Positions 7,550 through 15,963 of a stretch of DNA of 64,000 bases are shown in pieces (within the stretch, counting starts at the first letter, position 1; every line of letters starts with the position of its first letter). The notes below the pieces were generated by a model. It did not search any database. It was not told where the DNA came from and saw only the letters and a program-made list of their open reading frames with translations. Position numbers and translations under genes: made by a program. Source of the stretch: Planctomycetota bacterium (GTDB taxonomy: Bacteria; Planctomycetota; Planctomycetia; Pirellulales; PALSA-1355); assembly GCA_003389325.1 (NCBI GenBank), contig QQVE01000059.1:85120-149119 (forward strand), in the 5' to 3' direction.

Positions 7550-10500
7550 GGGCCGCCTCCATCGTGTCTGAATCGACGGCAGTCTGCGCCTGCCGGGCTT
7601 CTTCCGCGAGCTTCTCGAGAGCCCGCTTGTAATCGGTGGGCATCACCTTGACGAATTTGCTTGATACGCTTTTCCAGTTGTCGAGCACCCATTTGCCTCG
7701 CTCGCTGCCGGTATATTCCACGTGCTTCCGCACGAGCGTCCGCACCGTGTCCTGATCACCCGGATCGCTCAAGCCTTCCAACTCGACCATTTCCATGTTC
7801 ACAAGCGCGGGGAACGTGCCGTCGACATCGAGCACGTAGGCGATGCCGCCGCTCATGCCGGCGGCGAAGTTGCGCCCCGTCTTGCCGAGGATCACCGCGC
7901 GGCCGCCGGTCATGTACTCGCAGCCGTGGTCGCCGATCCCCTCGACGACGGCCATCGCACCGCTGTTGCGAACACAGAACCGCTCGCCGGCGATGCCCCG
8001 CAGGTAGAGCTCGCCGCTAGTGGCTCCATACAGCACGACGTTGCCGGCAATGATGTTTTCCTCCGGCACGAAGGTGCTCTCCCGCGGCGGGTAGACGATG
8101 ATCTTGCCGCCCGAGAGACCCTTGCCGCAGTAGTCGTTGGCGGCTCCCTCCACGGGGGCGGTGACGCCGTGCACGCCGAAGGCCATCAGGCTCTGGCCGG
8201 CGCTGCCGTGGAAGTTGAGCCGAATCGTGTCCTCCTCCTGGAAACCGCCGCGTCCGTACCGCTTGGTTACCTCGCTGCACAGGATCGTGCCCACGGTGCG
8301 GTTGACGTTGCGAATCTCCAGGTCGAGCGCGACCGGCTCGGCCCGTTCGAGCGCCGGCTTGCAGCCGTCCAGCAGCACCGTCATGTCGAGCGAGGCTTCC
8401 AAGCCGTGGTCCTGCGGCTCGGCACAGTAAGTCTTGAAGTGCTCGGGCACCTCCGGCTTGTGGAGGATGGCCGAGAAATCGAGCCCCTTGGCCTTCCAAT
8501 GGTCGATGGCCGCGCGGGTGTCGAGCCGGTCGACGCGGCCGACCATCTCGTTGATCGTGCGGAAACCGAGCTGGGCCATGATTTCGCGCAACTCTTCGGC
8601 CAGCAGAAAGAAGTAGTTCACGACGTGCTCCGGCTTACCGTCGAACTTCTTGCGCAACTCGGGGTCCTGCGTGGCGATGCCGACCGGGCAGGTGTTCAAG
8701 TGGCACTTGCGCATCATGATGCAACCGATCGTCACCAGCGCTGCCGTGGCGACGCCCCATTCTTCGGCACCCAGCATCGTGGCAATGGCCACGTCGCGAG
8801 CCGTGCGAATCTGGCCGTCGGTCTGCACGACGATGCGACCTCGCAGATCGTTGAGCACCAGCACCTGGTGCGTTTCGGCCAGGCCAAGCTCCCACGGGGC
8901 TCCGGCGTGCTTGATCGAGGTCTGCGGGCTTGCACCGGTGCCGCCATCGTGACCGCTGATCAGCACGACGTCCGATTTTCCCTTCGACACGCCGGCGGCC
9001 ACCGTGCCCACGCCGATCTCCGCCACCAGCTTCACGGAAATGCGGGCGTCGCGGTTGGCGTTCTTTAGATCGTGGATCAACTGGGAGAGATCTTCGATGG
9101 AATAAATGTCGTGGTGCGGCGGCGGCGAGATCAGGCCCACGCCGGGGGTGCTGTAGCGGATGCGGGCAATCTCTTTGTCGACCTTGTGGCCGGGGAGTTG
9201 CCCACCTTCGCCCGGCTTGGCGCCCTGGGCCATCTTGATTTGCAGTTCCTTGGCGTTAACCAGGTACTCGCTGGTGACGCCGAAGCGGCCGCTGGCCACT
9301 TGCTTGATGGCACTCGAGCGGCGGTCGCCGTTGGCGTCGGGCGTGAAACGGACCGGGTCTTCGCCGCCTTCACCGGTATTGCTCTTCGCCCCCATCCGAT
9401 TCATGGCGATAGCCAGCGACTCGTGCGCCTCGCGCGAGATCGACCCATACGACATGGCCCCGGTGGCAAAACGCTTGACGATCTCGGCGGCAGGCTCGAC
9501 TTCCTCGAGCGGGATGGGTTTTTCGGCCCACTTGAACTCGAGCAGCCCGCGGAGCGTGAGCAACTTTTTCTGCTGGTCGTCGATCAACCGGCAAAACTTC
9601 TGGAACTCCTCACGGCTGTTGAGACGCGACGACAGCTGCAGCTTCGAGATCACTTCGGGGCTGAACAGGTGCGCCTCGCCCTTGCGGCGCCACTGGTACT
9701 GTCCGCCCACGTCGAGATCGAGGTTGCTGGTCACCTCCGCCGTCGGGTAGGCGTGTTCGTGGCGCCTAAGCACTTCTTCGGCCACCGCTTCGATACCGGC
9801 ACCTTGGATGCGGCTGGGCGTGCGAGTGAAAAACTCCTCGACAAACTCGCTGTTTAGGCCGATCGCCTCGAAGATCTGAGCCCCGCGATAGCTGTGCTGT
9901 GTCGAGATGCCCATCTTCGACATCACTTTGAGCAGCCCCTTGCCGATGGCCTTGATGTAGTTCTTTTCGAGTTCATCATGCGTGAACTCGTCGGAGACCA
10001 TCCGCTCGGCCTGCATCTGGTGCAGCGTCGAAAACGCCAGGTACGGGTTCACCGCTCCGGCACCAAAGCCGGTCAAAAGCGCGAAGTGATGCACCTCGCG
10101 AGCCTCGCCCGTTTCGACGACCAGCCCGCAACGAGTGCGGGTTCCCTCGCGCACCAGATGGTGGTGCACGCCGCTGGTGGCGAGCAAGGCCGGCACCGCG
10201 GCCATCTCGGCGTTGACGCCCCGGTCGGAGAGAATCAGGATGGTCACGCCGTCGGCCATGGCCTGCGAGGCTTCGGCCCGCAGTTGATCCATCCGCTTGC
10301 GCAGGCCGGCGGCCCCTTCGACACGGCGGAATAGCATCGACAGCGTGCGGCTCTTGAGCCGATCCATCTCCAACTGGCTGACTTGTTCCAGTTGGGTGTT
10401 GGTCAGAATCGGTTGCTCCAACCGCAGCAGGCGACACTGCTCCGCCGTTTCGTCGAGAAGGTTCCCTTCGGAACCGATCGTCGTCACCAGCGAAGTAATA

Positions 10501-12128
10501 ATCTCCTCGCGAATCGCATCGAGCGGCGGGTTGGTCACCTGCGCGAACAGTTGCTTGAAGTAGTTGTAGAGCAATTGCGGGCGATCGGAGAGCACGGCCA
10601 GCGGCGTGTCGTTGCCCATCGAGCCGATCGCCTCCTTGCCGTCCGTGGCCATGGGTGCCATCACGATCCGCAGGTCCTCGAGGGTGTAGCCGAAGGCGCG
10701 CTGCAGCGAGAGCAGCGGCTCGTCGGTCTGCCCGTTGATCGGCGAAATGGCCGGCAGGTCGGCCAGCTTGAGCAGGTTTTGGTTGAGCCACTTGCGATAC
10801 GGTCGCCTCGCCGCCAGGCTCGTCTTGATCTCGTCGTCGGCGATGATGCGGCCCTGCGACGTATCGACCAGGAACATGCGTCCCGGGCGCAGGCGGCCCT
10901 TGTATTCCACGTCTTCCGGAGCAATGGCCAGCACACCGGCTTCGGAAGCCATCACGACATTGCCGCGCTTGGTCACCCAATAGCGGCTGGGACGCAGCCC
11001 GTTGCGGTCGAGCACGGCGCCGATCATGGTGCCGTCGGTAAAGGCCATCGACGCGGGGCCGTCCCAGGGCTCGAGCAGGCACGACTGGTATTCGTAGTAC
11101 GCCTTGATCTCGTCACGCATGCTCTCGTGGTTCTGCCAAGGCTCGGGAATGAGCATCGACATCGCCTCGGGCAGCGAGCGGCCGGTCAGCACCAGCAGCT
11201 CGAGTGCGTTGTCGAACACGGCCGAGTCGCTCGCGCCGGCGCGGCACACCGGCACGATCTTGTTCAGATCGTCGCCATACTTGTCGCTGGCAAACATGCT
11301 TTCGCGGGCCATCATCCAGTTGATATTGCCGCGCAGCGTGTTGATCTCACCGTTGTGCGCCAAAAAGCGGAACGGGTGAGCCAGGTCCCAGGTCGGAAAG
11401 GTGTTCGTGCTATAGCGCTGGTGCACCAGCGCCAGGCAGGAGACGAAAGCCTCGTCTTCCAGATCGGCGTAGTACCGCTCGACCTGGTCGGCCAACAAAA
11501 GTCCTTTGTAGACGACCGTCCGCCCCGACAGGCTGGGGACGTACGCATATTGCTTCTGGGTCAGATCGCTTTCGACGATCTCCTTCTGGAATCGCTTGCG
11601 AATGACGTACAGCTTCCATTCCAGCATGTCGGCCGGAGTCTTCTCGCCTCGGGCGATGAACACCTGGCGGATCACGGGCTCGACGTCGCGGGCCGTACGG
11701 CCGATGACGCTATTGTCGACCGGCACGTCGCGCCACCCGAGAAACTGCTGCCCCTCTTCGGCGACGATGCGCTCGAACGTTTGTTCGCAGCAGGCGCGCT
11801 CGGCGTCCTCGCGCGGCAGGAACAGCACTCCCAGGCCGTAGTTACCTCTGTCCGGCAGATCGACGCCGACTTCGGCGGCCTTGGCGGCGAAGAAGTCATG
11901 GGGAATCTGCGTCAAAATGCCGGCACCGTCGCCGGTGAGCGGATCGCAGCCGCAGGCACCGCGGTGCGTGAGATTGACCAGGATTTCGAGGCCGGAGCGC
12001 ACGATCTCGTGGCTGGCTTTGCCATGCATGTTGACCACGAATCCCACGCCGCAGGCGTCGTGTTCGGTCTCCGGGTCGTAGAGTCCTTGGCCGGGAGGCG
12101 GCCCGATGGGACGGCGGATTGGCTCCAT
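7542..12128 (-). CDS. gltB: glutamate synthase large subunit
   Basis: 1528 residues from the ATG at 12128, which has AGGGAA at suitable spacing; an upstream extension is low-complexity and was excluded. Glutamate synthase makes two glutamates from glutamine and 2-oxoglutarate. The class II glutaminase nucleophile is Cys26 (EHDACGVGF), implying removal of a 25-residue propeptide. The central domain, the FMN barrel (about 830-1200) and the C-terminal GXGXG helix domain follow in the usual order. The 3Fe-4S cysteines are in CIMMRKCHLNTCPVG. It follows the LysR gene by 29 bases and overlaps gltD. Confidence 0.96.
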   Translation of the reverse strand: MEPIRRPIGPPPGQGLYDPETEHDACGVGFVVNMHGKASHEIVRSGLEILVNLTHRGACGCDPLTGDGAGILTQIPHDFFAAKAAEVGVDLPDRGNYGLGVLFLPREDAERACCEQTFERIVAEEGQQFLGWRDVPVDNSVIGRTARDVEPVIRQVFIARGEKTPADMLEWKLYVIRKRFQKEIVESDLTQKQYAYVPSLSGRTVVYKGLLLADQVERYYADLEDEAFVSCLALVHQRYSTNTFPTWDLAHPFRFLAHNGEINTLRGNINWMMARESMFASDKYGDDLNKIVPVCRAGASDSAVFDNALELLVLTGRSLPEAMSMLIPEPWQNHESMRDEIKAYYEYQSCLLEPWDGPASMAFTDGTMIGAVLDRNGLRPSRYWVTKRGNVVMASEAGVLAIAPEDVEYKGRLRPGRMFLVDTSQGRIIADDEIKTSLAARRPYRKWLNQNLLKLADLPAISPINGQTDEPLLSLQRAFGYTLEDLRIVMAPMATDGKEAIGSMGNDTPLAVLSDRPQLLYNYFKQLFAQVTNPPLDAIREEIITSLVTTIGSEGNLLDETAEQCRLLRLEQPILTNTQLEQVSQLEMDRLKSRTLSMLFRRVEGAAGLRKRMDQLRAEASQAMADGVTILILSDRGVNAEMAAVPALLATSGVHHHLVREGTRTRCGLVVETGEAREVHHFALLTGFGAGAVNPYLAFSTLHQMQAERMVSDEFTHDELEKNYIKAIGKGLLKVMSKMGISTQHSYRGAQIFEAIGLNSEFVEEFFTRTPSRIQGAGIEAVAEEVLRRHEHAYPTAEVTSNLDLDVGGQYQWRRKGEAHLFSPEVISKLQLSSRLNSREEFQKFCRLIDDQQKKLLTLRGLLEFKWAEKPIPLEEVEPAAEIVKRFATGAMSYGSISREAHESLAIAMNRMGAKSNTGEGGEDPVRFTPDANGDRRSSAIKQVASGRFGVTSEYLVNAKELQIKMAQGAKPGEGGQLPGHKVDKEIARIRYSTPGVGLISPPPHHDIYSIEDLSQLIHDLKNANRDARISVKLVAEIGVGTVAAGVSKGKSDVVLISGHDGGTGASPQTSIKHAGAPWELGLAETHQVLVLNDLRGRIVVQTDGQIRTARDVAIATMLGAEEWGVATAALVTIGCIMMRKCHLNTCPVGIATQDPELRKKFDGKPEHVVNYFFLLAEELREIMAQLGFRTINEMVGRVDRLDTRAAIDHWKAKGLDFSAILHKPEVPEHFKTYCAEPQDHGLEASLDMTVLLDGCKPALERAEPVALDLEIRNVNRTVGTILCSEVTKRYGRGGFQEEDTIRLNFHGSAGQSLMAFGVHGVTAPVEGAANDYCGKGLSGGKIIVYPPRESTFVPEENIIAGNVVLYGATSGELYLRGIAGERFCVRNSGAMAVVEGIGDHGCEYMTGGRAVILGKTGRNFAAGMSGGIAYVLDVDGTFPALVNMEMVELEGLSDPGDQDTVRTLVRKHVEYTGSERGKWVLDNWKSVSSKFVKVMPTDYKRALEKLAEEARQAQTAVDSDTMEAAHG

Positions 12129-12157
12129 GGAGAGTTCCCTTGCTCTTGCGCTTGCTC

Positions 12158-13222
12158 TTATTTCGCTTTCACGCCCACCGCGCGCTGGGAGCGGGCGTGG
12201 TCCTTGTGCCGCGGCGTCGGATCCTCGCCGGCGGCCGCGACCGGCGTCGAGTGGCCGTTGGTATCGCGCTGGGCGGATGCCTCGCCGTCGCGATCCGATG
12301 CGTCGCGAGAGGAACACTCCTCGCTGCGCGACTCGACGTGCTGTCCCTCGTGCTGCAGCAGTTCGATGAACCGCCGCGTGGTACTGCCCAGCTCCTTGCC
12401 CCGACGATGGATAATGCCCAGTGGACGCACCAATTCGTCGGTCGATAGCGGCACCATCACGAGCGAGCCGGTCTCCACTTCGCGCACGACCGTCGGCTCG
12501 GGCAGGAGGGCCACGCCGGCGTCGATCTCGATGGCTCGCTTGATCGTCTCGATGTTGTCGAACTCCATCGTCACGCGCGCTTCGGCGTCGTGCAGCGACA
12601 GAACGCGATCGATCTCCCGGCGAATCGTCAGATCGCTATCGAAGCCGATCATCGTTTCGCCCGCCAGATCCGACAGCGCCACGGTCTGATACGCGGCCAG
12701 CCGATGCCCGGGGGCACAGACCAGCGCCATCGGTTCCTCGCGCCAGCCGATGGCCTCGATGGTGCGCGAAGCGCGAGGATAGCTGACCAGCCCCAAATCG
12801 GCATGATCCTTCTCCACGGCTTCATAGACGCGGTGCGGATGCTGGTACTCGAGCCGCACGTTGGCCTTGGGGTATTGCGCCAGAAACTGCTGCAGGTAGC
12901 GGCTCATGTGATGCAGGCCGACCGAATAGATCGACACCACGCGCACCCGGCCGGAAACCTCTTCATGCAGCGTGCGCACCTGGTCCTCCAGCGCGTCGTA
13001 GCGCTGGACCAGTTTGCGACAGCCCTCGTAGTAGGTCTCGCCCTCGGGCGTCAGCACAAAGGGGCGCTTCGAGCGGTCGATCAACTTGACGCCCAAGCGA
13101 CGCTCCAACTGATTCACGACTTGGCTGGCGCCGGATTGCGAAATGCCGTTCTCGCCGGCAGCGCGCGAGAAGCTCCGCCAGCCGACGACATCGCAAAAAA
13201 CCTTAAGGGCCTTCAACTGCAT
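12158..13222 (-). CDS. LysR-family transcriptional regulator, probably of the glutamate synthase operon
   Basis: 354 residues from the ATG at 13222, placed just before the helix-turn-helix; an ATG four codons earlier is also possible. The DNA-binding domain covers residues 1-60, with FSRAAGENGISQSGASQVV and LERRLGVKLIDRS. The substrate-binding domain covers about 90-290. The last 60 residues are a charged, low-complexity tail not typical of the family. The gene is co-directional with gltB and only 29 bases upstream, so it likely regulates its own operon in response to a nitrogen or carbon signal. This differs from the divergent gltC-gltA arrangement of Bacillus. Confidence 0.88.
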   Translation of the reverse strand: MQLKALKVFCDVVGWRSFSRAAGENGISQSGASQVVNQLERRLGVKLIDRSKRPFVLTPEGETYYEGCRKLVQRYDALEDQVRTLHEEVSGRVRVVSIYSVGLHHMSRYLQQFLAQYPKANVRLEYQHPHRVYEAVEKDHADLGLVSYPRASRTIEAIGWREEPMALVCAPGHRLAAYQTVALSDLAGETMIGFDSDLTIRREIDRVLSLHDAEARVTMEFDNIETIKRAIEIDAGVALLPEPTVVREVETGSLVMVPLSTDELVRPLGIIHRRGKELGSTTRRFIELLQHEGQHVESRSEECSSRDASDRDGEASAQRDTNGHSTPVAAAGEDPTPRHKDHARSQRAVGVKAK

Positions 13223-13286
13223 GGCCGGCGCCATCCGATCAGAATTTTAAATAGAGCTTCGACTCAGGATTTGAGGGGAACATATT

Positions 13287-13315
13287 AAGCTAGACGTCGT
13301 TGGGCCGGGCGTCAA
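13287..13315 (-). promoter_or_regulatory. possible sigma70-type promoter for the LysR-gltB-gltD operon
   Basis: On the minus strand TTGACG (13315-13310) is followed after exactly 17 bases by TAGCTT (13292-13287) and then an AT-rich run. The -35 box matches consensus at five of six positions and the -10 box at three. It lies about 65 bases upstream of the LysR start, and the sequence between is unusually AT-rich for this genome. Confidence 0.4.
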
Positions 13316-13512
13316 GCAGTTTTTCCACTGACAAGCACGGCGATTACGGCTTCCCCCTGAAGCGGCCGAGATTCGAGCTAAACCGCCTTCCGGTGGCCGC
13401 TTACTACCCACCGCTGTCCCGCCGGGCGGTATCAGGATTCCTGCTGCAAGCATCGCGCGTAGCGCGTGCAACTACACACCCCTCCTCAGGGCAGGTGCAC
13501 CGCAACAAAGAG

Positions 13513-13545
13513 AACGACGCGCGTCCCTCGGGGACGCGCGTCGTT
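13513..13545 (-). terminator. 15-bp perfect inverted repeat downstream of the cyclophilin gene
   Basis: The arms AACGACGCGCGTCCC and GGGACGCGCGTCGTT are perfectly complementary around a TCG loop. On the minus strand the hairpin comes about 50 bases after the cyclophilin stop and is followed by CTCTTTGTTG, only mildly T-rich. It is probably a transcription terminator or mRNA-stabilising hairpin for the cyclophilin transcript. The weak T-tract keeps this uncertain. Confidence 0.55.
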
Positions 13546-13594
13546 GCGAGAGAAATATCGAAAAACGGGCCGGGATCGACCCGAGAGACTCGGG

Positions 13595-14728
13595 CTATTC
13601 AGCCGTCCGAATCGGGTTGGCGTACGGATTCCGGCCGTCTAAGGGGACACGCTTCCGCACGACAGTGGCCCGCGTAATCTTGTCGATCTCCTCGGGCGGC
13701 TGGGGTTCGGTACGTTCCAGTTCGGCCAACACGTCCATGCCTTCGGTCACGTGGCCGAACACCGTGTGCTTGCCGTCCAAATGCGGGGTCGGCACAAACG
13801 TGAGGAAGAACTGCGAACCACCCGAATCGGGTGCCGCGGTCTTGGCCATGCTGAGACTGCCGCGGAAGTGCTTGCGGTGGTTCTCCTGGCGGCACTCATC
13901 GGGGATGGTGAAGCCGGGGCCTCCGGAGCCGTCGCCGCTGGGGTCGCCGCCCTGGGCCATGAAGCCGGGGATCACGCGGTGGAAGTTCAGCCCGTCGTAG
14001 AAGCCACGTTCGACCAGGTTGATGAAGTTGGCGACGGTGTTGGGTGCCTGGTTCTCGAACAGCGTCAGGACGATATCGCCCTTGGTCGTCTCGAGCTTGA
14101 CCTGAGGCAATTGCTTGTTGGGGGGCAATCCCGGACCCTCCTCGGCTTCGCGGAGGGTCTTCTCCCGCGACCACATCTCTTTGTACTTGTCGACCATGCC
14201 CAGATAGCGGGCGCCGCTGTCGTTGATCACGCCTTTCTCGCTGGCGGCCTTGAGATGCTTTTCGGCCGCCTCGTAATCATTCGTGTTGAAGAATGCCAGG
14301 CCGGCCAAGAGGTCGAGAGCCTGATGGTCGCAGTTGTTGTCCACGAGAAGCTGGGCCACCTCGGCGGCGTTCTCGTAGTCGTCTTTCGTCACCGAGTCAG
14401 AAAGCGAGGCGATGAGAAAATCGCTGACCTGCTGATCCTGATTCGGCGCCGCCGCATATGCTTTTTTGGCCGCTTCCTTCAACGGCTCGATCAGCGCCAT
14501 GGCCTGCTCGCGCAACTGTTCCGCTTCGGCCATCAGCGCCTGCTTGTCGGCCGATTTGTCGTTCTGGTATTGCTGCCTCACGGCAGAGAAACGAGCCAGG
14601 TTCTGCTTCCACCTGGCCATCAGCGTCGTAAAGTCGTCGGCCGGGGCCGGACCCTTCTGCTGAGCGGCGCCGATCGAGGGCACCAGGACCAAACACAATA
14701 CGAAGGCATACAGCGAACGGCGATTCAT
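13595..14728 (-). CDS. exported peptidyl-prolyl cis-trans isomerase (cyclophilin) with helical N-terminal domain
   Basis: 377 residues from the ATG at 14728, which starts a clear signal peptide (MNRRSLYAFVLCLVLVPSIG ending in AAQQ). Residues 25-200 are helical and TPR-like. The C-terminal 170 residues are a cyclophilin domain with FHRVIPGFMAQGGDP, GSLSMAKT, SQFFLTF and HTVFGHVTEGMDVL, the usual active-site segments. It should catalyse proline isomerisation of exported proteins outside the cytoplasmic membrane. It is divergent from the rsmD region. Confidence 0.88.
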   Translation of the reverse strand: MNRRSLYAFVLCLVLVPSIGAAQQKGPAPADDFTTLMARWKQNLARFSAVRQQYQNDKSADKQALMAEAEQLREQAMALIEPLKEAAKKAYAAAPNQDQQVSDFLIASLSDSVTKDDYENAAEVAQLLVDNNCDHQALDLLAGLAFFNTNDYEAAEKHLKAASEKGVINDSGARYLGMVDKYKEMWSREKTLREAEEGPGLPPNKQLPQVKLETTKGDIVLTLFENQAPNTVANFINLVERGFYDGLNFHRVIPGFMAQGGDPSGDGSGGPGFTIPDECRQENHRKHFRGSLSMAKTAAPDSGGSQFFLTFVPTPHLDGKHTVFGHVTEGMDVLAELERTEPQPPEEIDKITRATVVRKRVPLDGRNPYANPIRTAE

Positions 14729-14903
14729 GACGGATCCTAGCCTGGGGTCATTCGTGGGCGTGGAGTATCGATGCGGGTCGAGCATCAACCGGCGATCAAG
14801 TATATTCAAGCATAGCAGAATTCGGGTTCGCGGCAGGGGGCGGGCACCGCCAAAAGCCGGCCGATTTGTTGCCAGCACCGGTCCTTATCCCACGGTTTGG
14901 GGT

Positions 14904-15542
14904 GTGGCGCGTCATCGAAAAAACGCCGCTGATCAGCACGACCGATCCTCGGCATCCGCACCCGCCTTCCTACGCATCGTGGGTGGCGACCTAAGAGGGC
15001 GAAAGCTCCTCTATACTGGTGATATACGCACCCGGCCCATGAAGGATCGCGTGCGGGAGGCGATTTTCAACCTGTTGGGCCCGGATATTCGCGACCACCA
15101 CGCGATCGATCTGTTCGCCGGAACCGGGGCCCTGGGGTTCGAGGCCCTCAGCCGCGGTGCCCGGCAGGCCACCTTTGTCGAACAGCACTTCCCCACGGCC
15201 CGGGTCGTACGCCAGAATGCCGCCTTGCTGGGCGTGACCGACCGCTGCCGCGTGGAATCGGGCAACGTTTTCCTGTGGGCTCGAACGGCCCTGGCCGACG
15301 CGCGCGACCCGTGGATCGTGTTCTGCTCGCCGCCCTATGCCTTTTACATCGAGCGGCGGGAGGAAATGATCGATCTGCTTGCCGGCCTCATCGAGCGCGC
15401 CCCCGGCGGCAGCGTGTTCGTGGTCGAATCCGATCGCCGGTTCGACACGAGCATGCTTCCCGGGCAGCTCAACTGGGACATGCGAAGCTACCCGCCGGCC
15501 GTGGTAGCCCTGGGGCGGATGTCCACCGAAGACGAACCGTAG
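14904..15542 (+). CDS. rsmD: 16S rRNA (guanine966-N2)-methyltransferase RsmD family
   Basis: About 212 residues if translation starts at the GTG at 14904. I chose that start because the conserved LRIVGGDLRGRKL opening follows soon after and the total then fits the family; an ATG at 14727 would add about 59 low-complexity residues overlapping the divergent gene start. SAM motif I is AIDLFAGTGALGFEALSRGA. The catalytic motif, usually (D/N)PPY, reads SPPY (VFCSPPYAFY). The enzyme methylates G966 of 16S rRNA in other bacteria. A cupin gene follows after 38 bases on the same strand. Confidence 0.82.
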   Translation: MARHRKNAADQHDRSSASAPAFLRIVGGDLRGRKLLYTGDIRTRPMKDRVREAIFNLLGPDIRDHHAIDLFAGTGALGFEALSRGARQATFVEQHFPTARVVRQNAALLGVTDRCRVESGNVFLWARTALADARDPWIVFCSPPYAFYIERREEMIDLLAGLIERAPGGSVFVVESDRRFDTSMLPGQLNWDMRSYPPAVVALGRMSTEDEP

Positions 15543-15580
15543 CGCCCAGCCGACGCCCGACACCCAAGGAACCGAAGACG

Positions 15581-15946
15581 ATGGATATCCAAAACCTCGA
15601 TCGCGTGGAAGCGTTCACGACCAAAGACGGCTCTGAGATTCGCGAGCTGCTGGCACACCGCAATTCGTGCATCGTGAACCAGAGCCTGGCGGAAGCCCGG
15701 CTGCCGCCTGGCGCCAGCACCACGCCCCACTACCATCCCCGCACTGAAGAAATCTACTACATCCTGACGGGCGAAGGCCGGATGCGGATCGCCGAGGAGA
15801 CCCAAGCGGTGGGTCCCGGCGACGCCATCGCCATTCCTCCGGGCAAGGAACATGAGATCACGAACGTCGGTTCCGAAACGCTCGTCTTTCTATGCTGCTG
15901 CGCGCCGGCGTACGAGCACACCGACACGGTGCTCGTCGAGTCGTAG
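15581..15946 (+). CDS. small single-domain cupin protein
   Basis: 121 residues starting at an ATG with AAGGA upstream. Cupin motif 1 is seen as HYHPRTEEIYYILTGEGRMRI and motif 2 as PPGKEHEITNVG, giving the His-His-Glu...His metal-binding set of the double-stranded beta-helix. There is no signal peptide, so it is cytoplasmic. Cupins of this size can be isomerases, dioxygenases or sugar-binding proteins, and the substrate cannot be read. The C-terminal CCC run in FLCCCAPAYEH is unusual. Confidence 0.8.
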   Translation: MDIQNLDRVEAFTTKDGSEIRELLAHRNSCIVNQSLAEARLPPGASTTPHYHPRTEEIYYILTGEGRMRIAEETQAVGPGDAIAIPPGKEHEITNVGSETLVFLCCCAPAYEHTDTVLVES

Positions 15947-15963
15947 CCGAGACACCGGGTGAC

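Larger units (their letters stand above)
13223..13594 (-). other. intergenic region between the LysR gene and the cyclophilin gene
   Basis: 372 bases between two minus-strand genes. It holds a possible promoter for the LysR-gltBD unit at 13287-13315 and a long perfect hairpin at 13513-13545 just beyond the cyclophilin stop codon. I see no gene in it. Confidence 0.5.

Noticed and set aside
6101..12689. Several long open frames on the plus strand opposite gltD and gltB (516, 448 and 768 codons)
   Set aside because: They lie exactly antisense to well-conserved glutamate synthase genes. Their translations are compositionally odd, rich in Arg, Ala, His and Leu, with no family motif. GC-rich coding DNA commonly leaves the opposite strand open.
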